A model generated the notes under the pieces. The model worked only from the letters and a program-made list of their open reading frames with translations. It had not been told where the DNA came from and made no database searches. The translations under genes and the position numbers were made by a program. A stretch of 37,811 nt of DNA, taken from contig JAFEEH010000257.1 in NCBI GenBank assembly GCA_018241185.1, positions 1 to 37,811 of the forward strand, in the 5' to 3' direction. Below, piece by piece: positions 7,812-15,277 of this stretch (positions are counted from its first letter, which is position 1; each line of letters begins with the position of its first letter). This DNA is from Pseudomonadota bacterium. GTDB taxonomy: Bacteria > Pseudomonadota > Gammaproteobacteria > Burkholderiales > Burkholderiaceae_C.

Positions 7812-8807
7812 ATGTTCTTTTCACCTGCCCGCCGCCGCGTCCTCGCCGGGGCCGTCGCCCTGCTGGCCGCAGCCGGCATGCCGCACGCCTTCGCTCAGGC
7901 CACGGACTTTCCGAGCAAGCCGGTCACCATCGTCACGCCTTTCGCCGCCGGCAGCGGGCCCGACGCCGTGCTGCGGCTGGTGAGCGACAAGCTGGGCAAG
8001 CTGTGGAACCAGCGCGTCACGATCGAGAACAAGCCGGGCGGCGGCGGCTTCATTGCCATCGACGCGGCCCGCCGCGCAACGCCCGACGGCTACACCCTGC
8101 TGCAGCTGGACAGCGAACACCTGGGCGCGCTGCCGCACCTGTACAAGTCGCGCAACTTCGTGCCGCTGCAGCACTTCGACCCGGTCGCCTCGCTCTTTCG
8201 CACCCCTTTCTTCGTGGCCGTGAGCAGCCAGTCGAAGTGGAACAGCATGAGGGACCTGATCGCTGAAGCCAAGGCACATCCCGGGCAGATCACCTACGGC
8301 TCCTGGGGCGTGGGCAGCCCCGGCCATCTGGGCGGCCAGCAGCTCGACGCGCTGGCCGGTATCCAGGAGAACCACGCGCCCTACCGCGAGGTCTCGCAGC
8401 TGTATTCGAACGTCGGCACCGGCGAGGTGCCGTGGGCCTTTGCCAGCATCCCCTCGAGCCAGGGCATCTACAAGGCCGGCAAGCTCAAGTACATCGCCGT
8501 CGCCGCCCTCAAACGCGTGCCGCAGATGCCCGACGTGCCGACCATGGCCGAATCCGGCGGCCCGGCCGGGCTGGAGGTGAACTCCTTCGTCTCGCTGGTC
8601 GCGCCCAAGGGCGTGCCCGCCGCGGTGAAGGCGAAGATCAATGCCGACGTGGCCAAGGTCATCGCCGACCCCGAGATCCGCGCCCGATTCGATACTTTCG
8701 CCTTCGAACCGCTGGCCTGGTCGCCCGAGGAGATCGAGAAGCAGGCCGAGATCAAGTCGAAGACTTACGGAGAACTGGTCAGGCGTGGCAACATCAGCCT
8801 CGAGTAG
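7812..8807 (+). CDS. Bug/TctC-family periplasmic binding protein (first of a tandem pair)
   Basis: A 331-residue tripartite tricarboxylate transporter receptor-type protein. The signal peptide has a twin-arginine-like ARRRVLAGAVALLAAAG and a cleavage site around HAFAQ. Mature Bug blocks are VTIVTPFAAGSGPDAVLRLV, VTIENKPGGGGFIAID and TPDGYTLLQLD, with the late VPTMAESGGP. It follows the monooxygenase by 67 bases and is closed by a strong intrinsic terminator, so the two form a likely two-gene transcript. Its ligand is probably the aromatic acid handled by the enzyme (inference). No TctA/TctB partner is present. Confidence 0.92.
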   Translation: MFFSPARRRVLAGAVALLAAAGMPHAFAQATDFPSKPVTIVTPFAAGSGPDAVLRLVSDKLGKLWNQRVTIENKPGGGGFIAIDAARRATPDGYTLLQLDSEHLGALPHLYKSRNFVPLQHFDPVASLFRTPFFVAVSSQSKWNSMRDLIAEAKAHPGQITYGSWGVGSPGHLGGQQLDALAGIQENHAPYREVSQLYSNVGTGEVPWAFASIPSSQGIYKAGKLKYIAVAALKRVPQMPDVPTMAESGGPAGLEVNSFVSLVAPKGVPAAVKAKINADVAKVIADPEIRARFDTFAFEPLAWSPEEIEKQAEIKSKTYGELVRRGNISLE

Positions 8808-8837
8808 CGCGCCGGGCCGGCGCCTTTCTTGCTTCCC

Positions 8838-8868
8838 GCGGGCCCTCGGGCTCGCTTTTCGTTTTTTT
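8838..8868 (+). terminator. Intrinsic (Rho-independent) terminator between the two Bug genes
   Basis: A seven-base-pair stem, GCGGGCC / GGCTCGC, closed by the tetraloop CTCG and followed directly by TTTTCGTTTTTTT on the plus strand. It lies 31 bases after the first Bug stop codon and 27 bases before the second Bug start. It is the clearest terminator in the window and separates the second Bug gene from the monooxygenase unit, or attenuates read-through into it. Confidence 0.82.
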
Positions 8869-8894
8869 GCTTCTCCATCCCTCCACTGACATCC

Positions 8895-9866
8895 ATGCAG
8901 CATTCCAAGAGAGCGCTCCTCGCCGCCGCCTGCGGCCTCGCCGTCGCGTTGCCTTTCGCCGCTTCGGCGCAGTCCACGTGGCCCACCAAGCCGATCCGCC
9001 TGGTCGTCGGCTTCCCCGGCGGCTCGACGCCCGACATCGCCGCGCGCACCATCGCCGAGCCGCTGGCCAAGCTGCTGGGCCAGCCCGTGGTGGTGGACAA
9101 CAAGCCGGGCGCTTCCGGCAACATCGCGGCCGACACGGTGGCCAAGGCCACCGACGACCACACGCTGGGCATCGTCATCAACGGCAACCTCACGTCGTCG
9201 AAGATGCTGTACCCCACGCTGCCCTACGACCCGGCCAAGGACTTCACCTACCTGTCGTTGATCGCCACCGCGCCGCTGGTGCTGATCGCCGCCAACGACC
9301 TGCCTTCGGGCAAGGCGTTCATCGATGCTGCCAAGGCCTCGGGCGACAAGTGGAACTACGGCTCCGTCGGCGTGGGCTCGGTCGGCCACCTGGGCATGGA
9401 GCTGATCAAGAGCCGCATTCCCGGCCTGGCCGCGCAGCACGTGCCCTACCAGGGCAACCCGCAGGTCGTGACCGCGATGGTCAGCGGCCAACTTCAGATG
9501 GCACTGGTGCCGCCGGGCATCGCGATTCCGCAGGTCAAGGCCGGCAAGGTCAAGGCCATCGGCCTGACCAGCGGGCGCAGCACCCTGGCGCCCGACTACG
9601 CGCCCCTCGCCGACCTCGGCGTGAAGGACGCCAACCTGGAGGTCTGGACCGCGCTGCTGGGCCCGGCCAAGCTGTCGACCGCGGCGCGCACCCGCATCAC
9701 CGAGGCCGTGGCCCAGGTCATGAAGATGCCCGAGGTGCGCCAGGGCCTGTTCGACCGTGGCTGGCAGCCCGTGGGCACCTCGCCCGAAGGCATGCGCCTG
9801 CGCGTGCAGGACGAGGCGGCCATCATGACCAAGATCATCCAGAGCCGCGGCATCAAGATTCAGTGA
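8895..9866 (+). CDS. Bug/TctC-family periplasmic binding protein (second of the pair)
   Basis: A 323-residue Bug-family receptor with a Sec-type signal peptide (KRALLAAACGLAVALPFAAS, cleavage near ASAQ). The standard blocks are present: IRLVVGFPGGSTPDIAAR, VVVDNKPGASGNIAADTV, and VPYQGNPQVVTAMVSGQLQM in the second lobe. It is clearly divergent from the upstream Bug protein rather than a fresh duplicate. The ATG at 8895 was chosen from the signal peptide; no strong ribosome site is visible. Since a terminator lies in front, it may have its own promoter or be expressed by read-through. The flavoprotein downstream (10027) is a likely functional partner. Confidence 0.92.
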   Translation: MQHSKRALLAAACGLAVALPFAASAQSTWPTKPIRLVVGFPGGSTPDIAARTIAEPLAKLLGQPVVVDNKPGASGNIAADTVAKATDDHTLGIVINGNLTSSKMLYPTLPYDPAKDFTYLSLIATAPLVLIAANDLPSGKAFIDAAKASGDKWNYGSVGVGSVGHLGMELIKSRIPGLAAQHVPYQGNPQVVTAMVSGQLQMALVPPGIAIPQVKAGKVKAIGLTSGRSTLAPDYAPLADLGVKDANLEVWTALLGPAKLSTAARTRITEAVAQVMKMPEVRQGLFDRGWQPVGTSPEGMRLRVQDEAAIMTKIIQSRGIKIQ

Positions 9867-9882
9867 TCGACGCCCCCCGTTT

Positions 9883-9964
9883 GGCCGCCTCACTGCGTGT
9901 GGCGGCCGATACCCCCCACTGGGGGGCACACCCGACGGCCCGGCAAAGCCGGTTCCGTGGGTGT
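9883..9964. repeat. Triple-hairpin intergenic element
   Basis: Three consecutive stem-loops fill the gap between the second Bug gene and the flavoprotein. They are GGCCGCC/GGCGGCC (9883-9907, with inner CAC/GTG), CCCCCC-ACT-GGGGGG (9912-9926), and ACACCC..ACGG / CCGT..GGGTGT (9928-9964) enclosing CCGGC-AAA-GCCGG. There is no T-tract. The composition resembles intergenic palindromic (REP-like) elements I associate with Comamonadaceae genomes, but only one copy is in this window. Confidence 0.6.
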
Positions 9965-10026
9965 CCCCGAACGGGCTTCGCTTCGCTTGCCAATCAAGGC
10001 GGCGCTGTCCCATCGTTGAGGTTTTC

Positions 10027-11388
10027 ATGAGTTCTGTTCTTCAGGAACCGGCACGCACGCTGCCGGTGTTCGGCGACTACGACGTCGTCGTGGTCGGCGG
10101 CGGGCCGGCCGGCATCGCGGCGGCGGTCAGCGCGGCGAAGCACGGCGCACGCACGCTGCTGGTCGAGCGCTACGGTTTCCTCGGCGGGATGGGCACGGCC
10201 GGGGGCGTGACCAACTTCGCGGGCCTGTACGGCAAGCGCCGCGGCGAGATGCAGCAACTGGTGCACGGCGTGGCCGACGACCTGCTCGCGCGCATCGATG
10301 CGCTGGGCGGCCTCAACAAGCCGCAGGACGGCATGGGCGGGCGCATCCGCGTGCGTTCGTACGACACCTCGGTCTACAAGATCGCGGCCGACCAGCTCAT
10401 GGCGGCTGCGGGCGTCGAGCTGCTCTTCCACGCCTGGGCGGCGGCGGTTCTGATGGAGGGCAGCCGCGTGCAGGCCCTGGTGGTCGAGACCAAGTCCGGT
10501 CGCCAGGCGATCCGCGCCAACGCCGTGATCGACGCCAGCGGCGACGCCGACGTGGCCGCCTTCGCCGGCGTGCCCTTCGCAGTCGGCGACGGGCACGGTA
10601 GCGGCCTGTTCCCCACCACCATGTTCCGCATCGGCCAGGTCGACGCGCAGCCGGCGCTGGCGTCGGTGGGCGAATTCAAGGCCATCAACGAACGCATGGC
10701 CGAGGTCGAGGCGGCGAAGCCGGGCACCTACAAGTTCCCGCGCGAGGGCGCGATCCTGCGGCCCAACATCGACCCGCGCGAATGGCGCGCCAACGTCACG
10801 CAGATCCGCAACGCGCAGGGCAAGGCCATGAACGGCGTCGACGCACGCGAGCTGAGCGAGGGCGAGCTCGAGGGCCGGCGCCAGATCGCCGAGTACTTCC
10901 GTTTCCTGAAGGCCGAGGTGCCGGGCTTCGCGCAATCGGCCATCGTCGAGATCGCGCCGCAGGTCGGCATCCGCGAGACGCGCCGCATCGAAGGGGCCTA
11001 TGCGCTGGCCGGCGAGGACATCCTGTCGAGCGCGCGCTTCGACGACGTCATCGGCCTGAATGCCTGGCCGATGGAGATGCACGCCGACGGCCGCATCGAA
11101 TGGGCCTTTCCGCGCGACGCCGACAACGCCTACAACCACCTGCCCTGGCGCATGCTGGTGCCGCAGGCGGTCGACAACCTGCTGGTGGCCGGGCGCTGCG
11201 CGTCGATGACGCACGAGGGCCAGTCGGCCGCGCGTGCGAGCGGCGGCTGCTTCGTGATGGGGCAGGCGGCCGGCACGGCGGCGGCGACGCTCGGCCGTGG
11301 CCGTTTCGCCGAGGTCGACCTGCCGGCGCTGCAGGACAAGCTGCGCGCCGACGGTGCAGACCTCGACGACCGGGCTGCCGCGTCCTGA
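10027..11388 (+). CDS. FAD-dependent oxidoreductase (FAD_oxidored family)
   Basis: A 453-residue flavoprotein with an N-terminal Rossmann motif DVVVVGGGPAGIAAAVSAAK (residues 19-38), then ARTLLVERYGFLGGMGTAGG. The GGM block and the C-terminal VDNLLVAGRCASMTHEGQSA followed by VMGQAAGTAAA are typical of the pfam12831-type FAD-dependent oxidoreductases, often annotated as putative succinate dehydrogenase or thiazole-synthase-like. No haem- or FeS-binding cysteine cluster is evident. The substrate is unknown. Position after two Bug proteins and a ring hydroxylase suggests oxidation of an imported organic acid. The ATG at 10027 directly follows an intergenic hairpin region, and a 68-bp repeat starts two bases after its TGA. 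Confidence 0.85.
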   Translation: MSSVLQEPARTLPVFGDYDVVVVGGGPAGIAAAVSAAKHGARTLLVERYGFLGGMGTAGGVTNFAGLYGKRRGEMQQLVHGVADDLLARIDALGGLNKPQDGMGGRIRVRSYDTSVYKIAADQLMAAAGVELLFHAWAAAVLMEGSRVQALVVETKSGRQAIRANAVIDASGDADVAAFAGVPFAVGDGHGSGLFPTTMFRIGQVDAQPALASVGEFKAINERMAEVEAAKPGTYKFPREGAILRPNIDPREWRANVTQIRNAQGKAMNGVDARELSEGELEGRRQIAEYFRFLKAEVPGFAQSAIVEIAPQVGIRETRRIEGAYALAGEDILSSARFDDVIGLNAWPMEMHADGRIEWAFPRDADNAYNHLPWRMLVPQAVDNLLVAGRCASMTHEGQSAARASGGCFVMGQAAGTAAATLGRGRFAEVDLPALQDKLRADGADLDDRAAAS

Positions 11389-11390
11389 GG

Positions 11391-11458
11391 TCGTAACGAA
11401 CGTGACGATTTCGGCCGCAGCGCCCGTCGGGCGGGCGCTGGCGGCCGATTGCACTTTC
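11391..11458 (+). repeat. 68-bp hairpin repeat, copy 1
   Basis: A 68-base element matching 25010-25077 on the opposite strand at 62 of 68 positions without gaps. It begins TCGTAACGA, continues into TTCGGCCGCAGCGCCCG, and ends GGCCGATTGCACTTTC. The middle folds into nested stems: outer CGGCCG/CGGCCG and inner AGCGCCCG/CGGGCGCT. Copy 1 starts two bases after the stop codon of the FAD oxidoreductase. Function could be a 3'-end mRNA stabiliser/terminator or a REP-type mobile repeat. Confidence 0.85.
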
Positions 11459-11506
11459 GGTCTGGGGCAGCTAGGCAGGGGAAGCGCAGGCCCCTAAGCT
11501 CGCGCC

Positions 11507-11917
11507 ATGCTGCTCTCCCATGTCTTCATCGGCGTCACGGATTTCGACCGCGCCTTCGCCTTCTATGAACCGCTGATGGCACGCCTGGGCCACCGCCTGC
11601 GCTTCGTCGAACGCGCTGGCGAAAGCCCGCCGCTGGTGCAGCACTGGTGCGGCTGGCAGGCCGCCGATGCCGACCGCCCCCTGCTGCTCGTGGGCACGGC
11701 CTTTGATGGGCAGCCCGCGACGCCGGGCCACGGCCAGATGGTGGCGCTGCTCGCGCCCGACCGCGCCGCCGTCGATGCCGTGCATGCGATGGCCCTGTCG
11801 CTCGGTGGCCGCTGCGACGGGCCGCCGGGCCTGCGGCCGCACTACCACGCGAACTACTACGGCGCCTACGTGCGCGACCCCGACGGCAACAAGTTGGGTC
11901 TGTGCTGCCACGCATGA
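11507..11917 (+). CDS. VOC-family (glyoxalase/bleomycin-resistance-like) protein
   Basis: A 136-residue vicinal-oxygen-chelate fold protein with two beta-alpha-beta-beta-beta modules. LLSHVFIGVTDFDRAFAFYE gives the first metal-ligand position (H5). GHGQMVALLAPDRAAVDA has the second half's His, and YYGAYVRDPDGNKLGLCCHA is the closing strand. The position usually occupied by a metal-binding Glu (GNxxE) is Gly here, so enzymatic metal use is uncertain. VOC proteins act as isomerases, dioxygenases or sequestering proteins; no substrate can be assigned. It lies alone between the 68-bp repeat and the pentapeptide gene, with no strong ribosome site. Confidence 0.85.
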   Translation: MLLSHVFIGVTDFDRAFAFYEPLMARLGHRLRFVERAGESPPLVQHWCGWQAADADRPLLLVGTAFDGQPATPGHGQMVALLAPDRAAVDAVHAMALSLGGRCDGPPGLRPHYHANYYGAYVRDPDGNKLGLCCHA

Positions 11918-12097
11918 AATCTCTGTCCAACTAGTGCTCGGAGTAGCTTGGGCAAGAGAATCCCCCGATCGCATGATGCAGTGTGCGAGGGGCAACGTTA
12001 AGCTCGTTGGGCTATGGTCGTGCGCCGCGTAAACGGACACCATTGACGGTCGCGAAAAACGTTCGCTGCGACGCTGACTTCAGCATGGAGAGACGGC

Positions 12098-13072
12098 ATG
12101 GAACTGACGCCCGAATTGGAGGCCCGGTTTATCGAGCAGGAGCACCGCATTGTTCGCGTGGTACAGAACTACTTCGACCGCAAGAGATGGACTCTCGACG
12201 ATCCGCGTCGAGCGGCAGCGCGCAACGCCATTCTCTGGCGCATGTTTGCGCCGGGCACTGCCGCTGTAGCGGCCAGCAGTTTGGTCGCCATCGCCACCTT
12301 GGTCGTGCTTGTCTGGCAGACCGGATTGATCGCGGAGCAAAACGAATTCTTCAAGGAACAGAACCAAAAACTTCAGCTGCAAATTGACCAGCAGGGAGAT
12401 CAGGACACCACGAGGCGCCGGACCGAAATCATTGCGGCGCTGTATGAAACCCAGCAGGGTCCACACGGTGGCGTCGAACCCAAGGCCAACGTGCGTACAC
12501 GTGGCGAGGCGGTTGCCGAATTCGTGCAACTCGAGCGTGGTCGCCTCAAGAAACTGCAAGCCCGGGTGCCGTCCTACCAGGGCGCACTGAGCCTGACGCA
12601 GGCGCGCCTTGACAAGTTGAACCTCGACAATCTCGATCTGCAAGGAATTGTCTTGATCGGGACGTTCCTAGAAAACACTTCCTTCAACAACACCGATTTA
12701 TCTGGTGCCGACTTGCGTGCTGCGCGCATGGATGGAACCTCGTTTCTAGGCGCAAAGTTGAAGGGCGCGAACCTTGAAGGGGCAATCCCGCTGCAGGTTT
12801 CCTTTGCAAGAGCAGATTTGCGTGACGCGGTACTGACATCTTCCAGCGTTCGCGGCTGCGAATTTCTAGGAGCCGATTTACGTCGCGCCGAGATGACGGG
12901 TATCAGGGAGTGGGCGGGAGGCGCGAGCTTCAAAGCCGCCAACATAGCGGGTGTCACCGGGCTGAGCGCCGAGCAACGCAACGACATGCTGAGAGGCGGT
13001 GCGGTTGAGTTTCCTAAGGACGAGGACTGGGCACGATTTCAGCGCGAGGTCTTCTCTCATCAGCGCCGCTGA
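12098..13072 (+). CDS. Membrane-anchored pentapeptide-repeat protein
   Basis: A 324-residue protein of unknown function. The order is a charged N-terminus, one transmembrane helix at about residues 54-76 (TAAVAASSLVAIATLVVLVW), a short predicted coiled coil at 77-100 (EQNEFFKEQNQKLQLQID), an acidic/basic linker, and pentapeptide repeats at about 171-287 (NTDLSGADLRAARMDGTSFL, KLKGANLEGA, FLGADLRRAEM). The repeats should form a right-handed quadrilateral beta-helix. Base composition is lower than its neighbours (29 of 60 bases are G/C at 12661-12720), and the TTA leucine codon occurs at residues 201 and 261, suggesting acquisition by transfer. A GGAGAG ribosome site precedes the ATG. It stands alone, with about 180 bases without a gene upstream. 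Confidence 0.85.
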   Translation: MELTPELEARFIEQEHRIVRVVQNYFDRKRWTLDDPRRAAARNAILWRMFAPGTAAVAASSLVAIATLVVLVWQTGLIAEQNEFFKEQNQKLQLQIDQQGDQDTTRRRTEIIAALYETQQGPHGGVEPKANVRTRGEAVAEFVQLERGRLKKLQARVPSYQGALSLTQARLDKLNLDNLDLQGIVLIGTFLENTSFNNTDLSGADLRAARMDGTSFLGAKLKGANLEGAIPLQVSFARADLRDAVLTSSSVRGCEFLGADLRRAEMTGIREWAGGASFKAANIAGVTGLSAEQRNDMLRGGAVEFPKDEDWARFQREVFSHQRR

Positions 13073-13148
13073 GCTGCTGCGCGGTTCACAGATTGCATAC
13101 CGAGGGGTTCTGCCGCCCAAGCTCAAGGTGCAAGGCTGTGAGTAGCCT

Positions 13149-14063
13149 TCAGCGCGTGCCCGGCTCGTTCGGGTTGTGGATGATCCAGATCAGGTAGCCG
13201 TTGCTGAAGTCGCCCACGCTGCCGCCGGCGAAGATCAGCCGGCCCTGGCCCTTGTAGACCATCTCGAAGCGGTGGCGGTCCGACCCGAAGTAGAACGGGA
13301 TCCACGCCTTGCCGGTCATGTACGCGCCCTGGTCGCTCGGCGGGCCGATCTGGCTGGTGACCTGGAAGGCCGACATGCCGATCTGCAACTGGCCGAACTT
13401 GCTGCCCGGACCCGGGTTGCCGGTGATCTCGCCCTCGTAGCCGTTCAGGCCTTTCACCGTGCGGCCGCTGCCGGCCTCGACCTTGGACGAGTCGACCACG
13501 TTGCCGCGTGCGTCCATGCCGGGCTTGCCGGCACCGACCGTGCCCGCGCCGGCGGCTGCCGCGGCGGGCGCAGCAGTGGCGGGTGCCGCGGCAGGGGCGG
13601 CAGCAGCGGCGGGCGGTGTCGCGGTGGCGCAGCGGGCCAGGTCCACCGTCTTTTGCTTGCCCGCCACGCGCACGGCGCGCACCTCGGCGTTTACCGGGCC
13701 GCCGCGGAAGCCGGGCGCGGTGACCAGGCAGCGGAAGCCCACGGCATCGCCCTCGCTGGCGACCCAGCTGCTGGCCGGCGCGTTGCGCGCGGCCGGGCGC
13801 TGCAGGTCGAGCTGGAAGCTCTTGCCCACCAGCGCCTGGCGGGCACTGGCGACCGTACGGCCCTCGAAGGCGGCTTCGATGTCGGCATAGCCCGGCGGGG
13901 GCGGTGGCGGCGGCGGGGCCGGCGGCGCGCTGGGCGCGGCAGCGGCGGCCTTCGGCGCGCCGGCGTCGGCGGCGGCGCCGCCGGACTTGGAGGCGCAGCC
14001 CGCCAGGAACAGGGCACCGGCGGCGGCCAGCGCGAGGGCGGTCGTGGAAGAAGCTGTGGTCAT
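13149..14063 (-). CDS. Proline/alanine-rich lipoprotein with a BamE-like C-terminal motif
   Basis: A 304-residue predicted lipoprotein. The signal peptide ends in a lipobox (LFLAGC, then ASKSGG), followed by an Ala/Gly/Pro stretch containing eight consecutive prolines. Next comes a small domain (YADIEAAFEGRTVASARQAL to AVGFRCLVTAPGFRGGPVNA), a second Ala/Pro linker, and a C-terminal domain. In the latter, FGQLQIGMSAFQVTSQIGPP resembles the IGMTxxqVxxxLGxP signature of SmpA/BamE-type outer-membrane lipoproteins. I used the ATG at 14063 because it starts the signal peptide; an ATG at 14102 only adds an unlikely leader. It is divergent from tesB. The function is unknown; an envelope role is inferred from the lipobox and the BamE-like block. 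Confidence 0.82.
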   Translation of the reverse strand: MTTASSTTALALAAAGALFLAGCASKSGGAAADAGAPKAAAAAPSAPPAPPPPPPPPGYADIEAAFEGRTVASARQALVGKSFQLDLQRPAARNAPASSWVASEGDAVGFRCLVTAPGFRGGPVNAEVRAVRVAGKQKTVDLARCATATPPAAAAAPAAAPATAAPAAAAAGAGTVGAGKPGMDARGNVVDSSKVEAGSGRTVKGLNGYEGEITGNPGPGSKFGQLQIGMSAFQVTSQIGPPSDQGAYMTGKAWIPFYFGSDRHRFEMVYKGQGRLIFAGGSVGDFSNGYLIWIIHNPNEPGTR

Positions 14064-14189
14064 GGCGCGTGAAGCAGTTGGGGTTTGGAACAGCAGCGCC
14101 ACGGCCCGCGGGCCCTGGCCGCGGAATTGTGTCCCAAGCCCGCCGGCCCGCGACCGCAGGCGACAGCCGCCGGGCCTGGGCTTTGCTAT

Positions 14190-14211
14190 GGTTCAGGGTT
14201 ATCCCTGAACC
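14190..14211. promoter_or_regulatory. Perfect 9-bp palindrome upstream of tesB
   Basis: GGTTCAGGG and CCCTGAACC form perfect nine-base arms around TTAT, ending 15 bases before the tesB start codon. It could be a dimeric repressor site covering the tesB promoter and leader, or a 5'-UTR hairpin; no Shine-Dalgarno site is visible between it and the start. It lies in the 163-base gap shared with the divergent lipoprotein gene. Confidence 0.5.
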
Positions 14212-14226
14212 GCTGCGCCTGTCCCG

Positions 14227-15111
14227 ATGACCGATTCCCCGACCACCGCCTGCCTCGTCGACGACCTCGTGGCCCTCATGCGCCTGGAGCCCGTCGGCGA
14301 GGACCGCTTCCGCGCGCAGAGCGAGGACATCGGCACGCCCGCCGTCTTCGGCGGCCAGGTGCTCGGCCAGGCGCTGATGGCGGCCAGCCTCACGGTCGAC
14401 GCCACGCGGCCCGTGCATTCGATGCACGCCTACTTCCTGCTGCCCGGCGAGCACGCGCCCATCGACTACAGCGTCGACCGCGTGCGCGACGGCCGCAGCT
14501 TCACCACCCGCCATGTGCTGGCGCGCCAGGAGGGCCGCATCATCTTCGAGATGGCGGCCTCCTTCCAGACCGCCGACCGGGGCGTCGAGCACCAGCTGCC
14601 GATGCCGGCCGTGGACGGGCCCGAGGGCCTGCCGAGCGAGCTGGAGCAGCGCCTGTCCATCGGCGCGCGCATGCCCGAGCGCTGGCGCATCAAGGCCACC
14701 GCGCCGCACGGCATCGAATACCGCCGCGTCGAGCAGGACGACCCGCTCGCCCCGGCGCCGCGCGAGGGCGGCAGCGCGATCTGGATGCGTGCGGTGGCCC
14801 CGCTGCCCGACGACCCGACGGTGCACCGCGCCCTGCTGGCCTATGCCTCCGACCACGGCCTGCTGCGTGGCGCACTGGTGCCGCACGGCCTGAGCTTCCT
14901 GGCCGGCGACGTGCGTGCCGCCAGCCTCGACCACGCCATGTGGTTCCACCGCGACTTCCGCTTCGACGACTGGCTGCTCTACGTCATCGACTCGCCCAGC
15001 GCCGGCGGCGCGCGCGGCCTGTGCCGCGGCAGCGTGTTCGCACGCGACGGCCGGCTGGTCGCGTCCACCGCGCAGGAAGGCATGCTGCGCGTGGTCGATC
15101 GCGCGCGCTGA
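14227..15111 (+). CDS. tesB: Acyl-CoA thioesterase II
   Basis: A 294-residue double-hotdog acyl-CoA thioesterase of the TesB family, which hydrolyses medium- and long-chain acyl-CoAs in the cytoplasm. Family blocks appear in the expected order: VFGGQVLGQALMAASLTV (residues 39-56), RPVHSMHAYFLLPG, DGRSFTTRHVLARQEGRIIF, and in the second hotdog ASLDHAMWFHRDFRFDDWLL, GARGLCRGSVFARDG and ASTAQEGMLR. Length matches the usual 285-295. The ATG at 14227 is preceded by a perfect palindrome rather than a clear ribosome site. It is followed, 166 bases on, by a branched-chain-type binding protein on the same strand. Paired with the hotdog protein at 4908, this is the second thioesterase in the window. 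Confidence 0.95.
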   Translation: MTDSPTTACLVDDLVALMRLEPVGEDRFRAQSEDIGTPAVFGGQVLGQALMAASLTVDATRPVHSMHAYFLLPGEHAPIDYSVDRVRDGRSFTTRHVLARQEGRIIFEMAASFQTADRGVEHQLPMPAVDGPEGLPSELEQRLSIGARMPERWRIKATAPHGIEYRRVEQDDPLAPAPREGGSAIWMRAVAPLPDDPTVHRALLAYASDHGLLRGALVPHGLSFLAGDVRAASLDHAMWFHRDFRFDDWLLYVIDSPSAGGARGLCRGSVFARDGRLVASTAQEGMLRVVDRAR

Positions 15112-15277
15112 GCGGCCGCCGCCCCCGCGCGGCGAATGCGGGACCATGCATCGAATGAATGGCGCACGCGCCCTTTCAGTCACGCAGATGACGGCGCGCG
15201 CCGGCGCGCGGGTGATGTACTGCCGGCGGCCGCGGCAATCGCGGGCCGACCGACAACGAATCATCAGGAGACGACAC

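Noticed and set aside
12080-12643. A minus-strand frame of 187 codons opposite the pentapeptide-repeat gene
   Set aside because: There is no ribosome site or recognisable domain, and it is fully antisense to a gene with clear transmembrane, coiled-coil and repeat structure.
13890-13990. Proline/alanine codon repeats (CCG/GCG runs) as a possible tandem repeat or CRISPR-like array
   Set aside because: They are in-frame low-complexity coding sequence in a lipoprotein linker, with no regular repeat-spacer structure.
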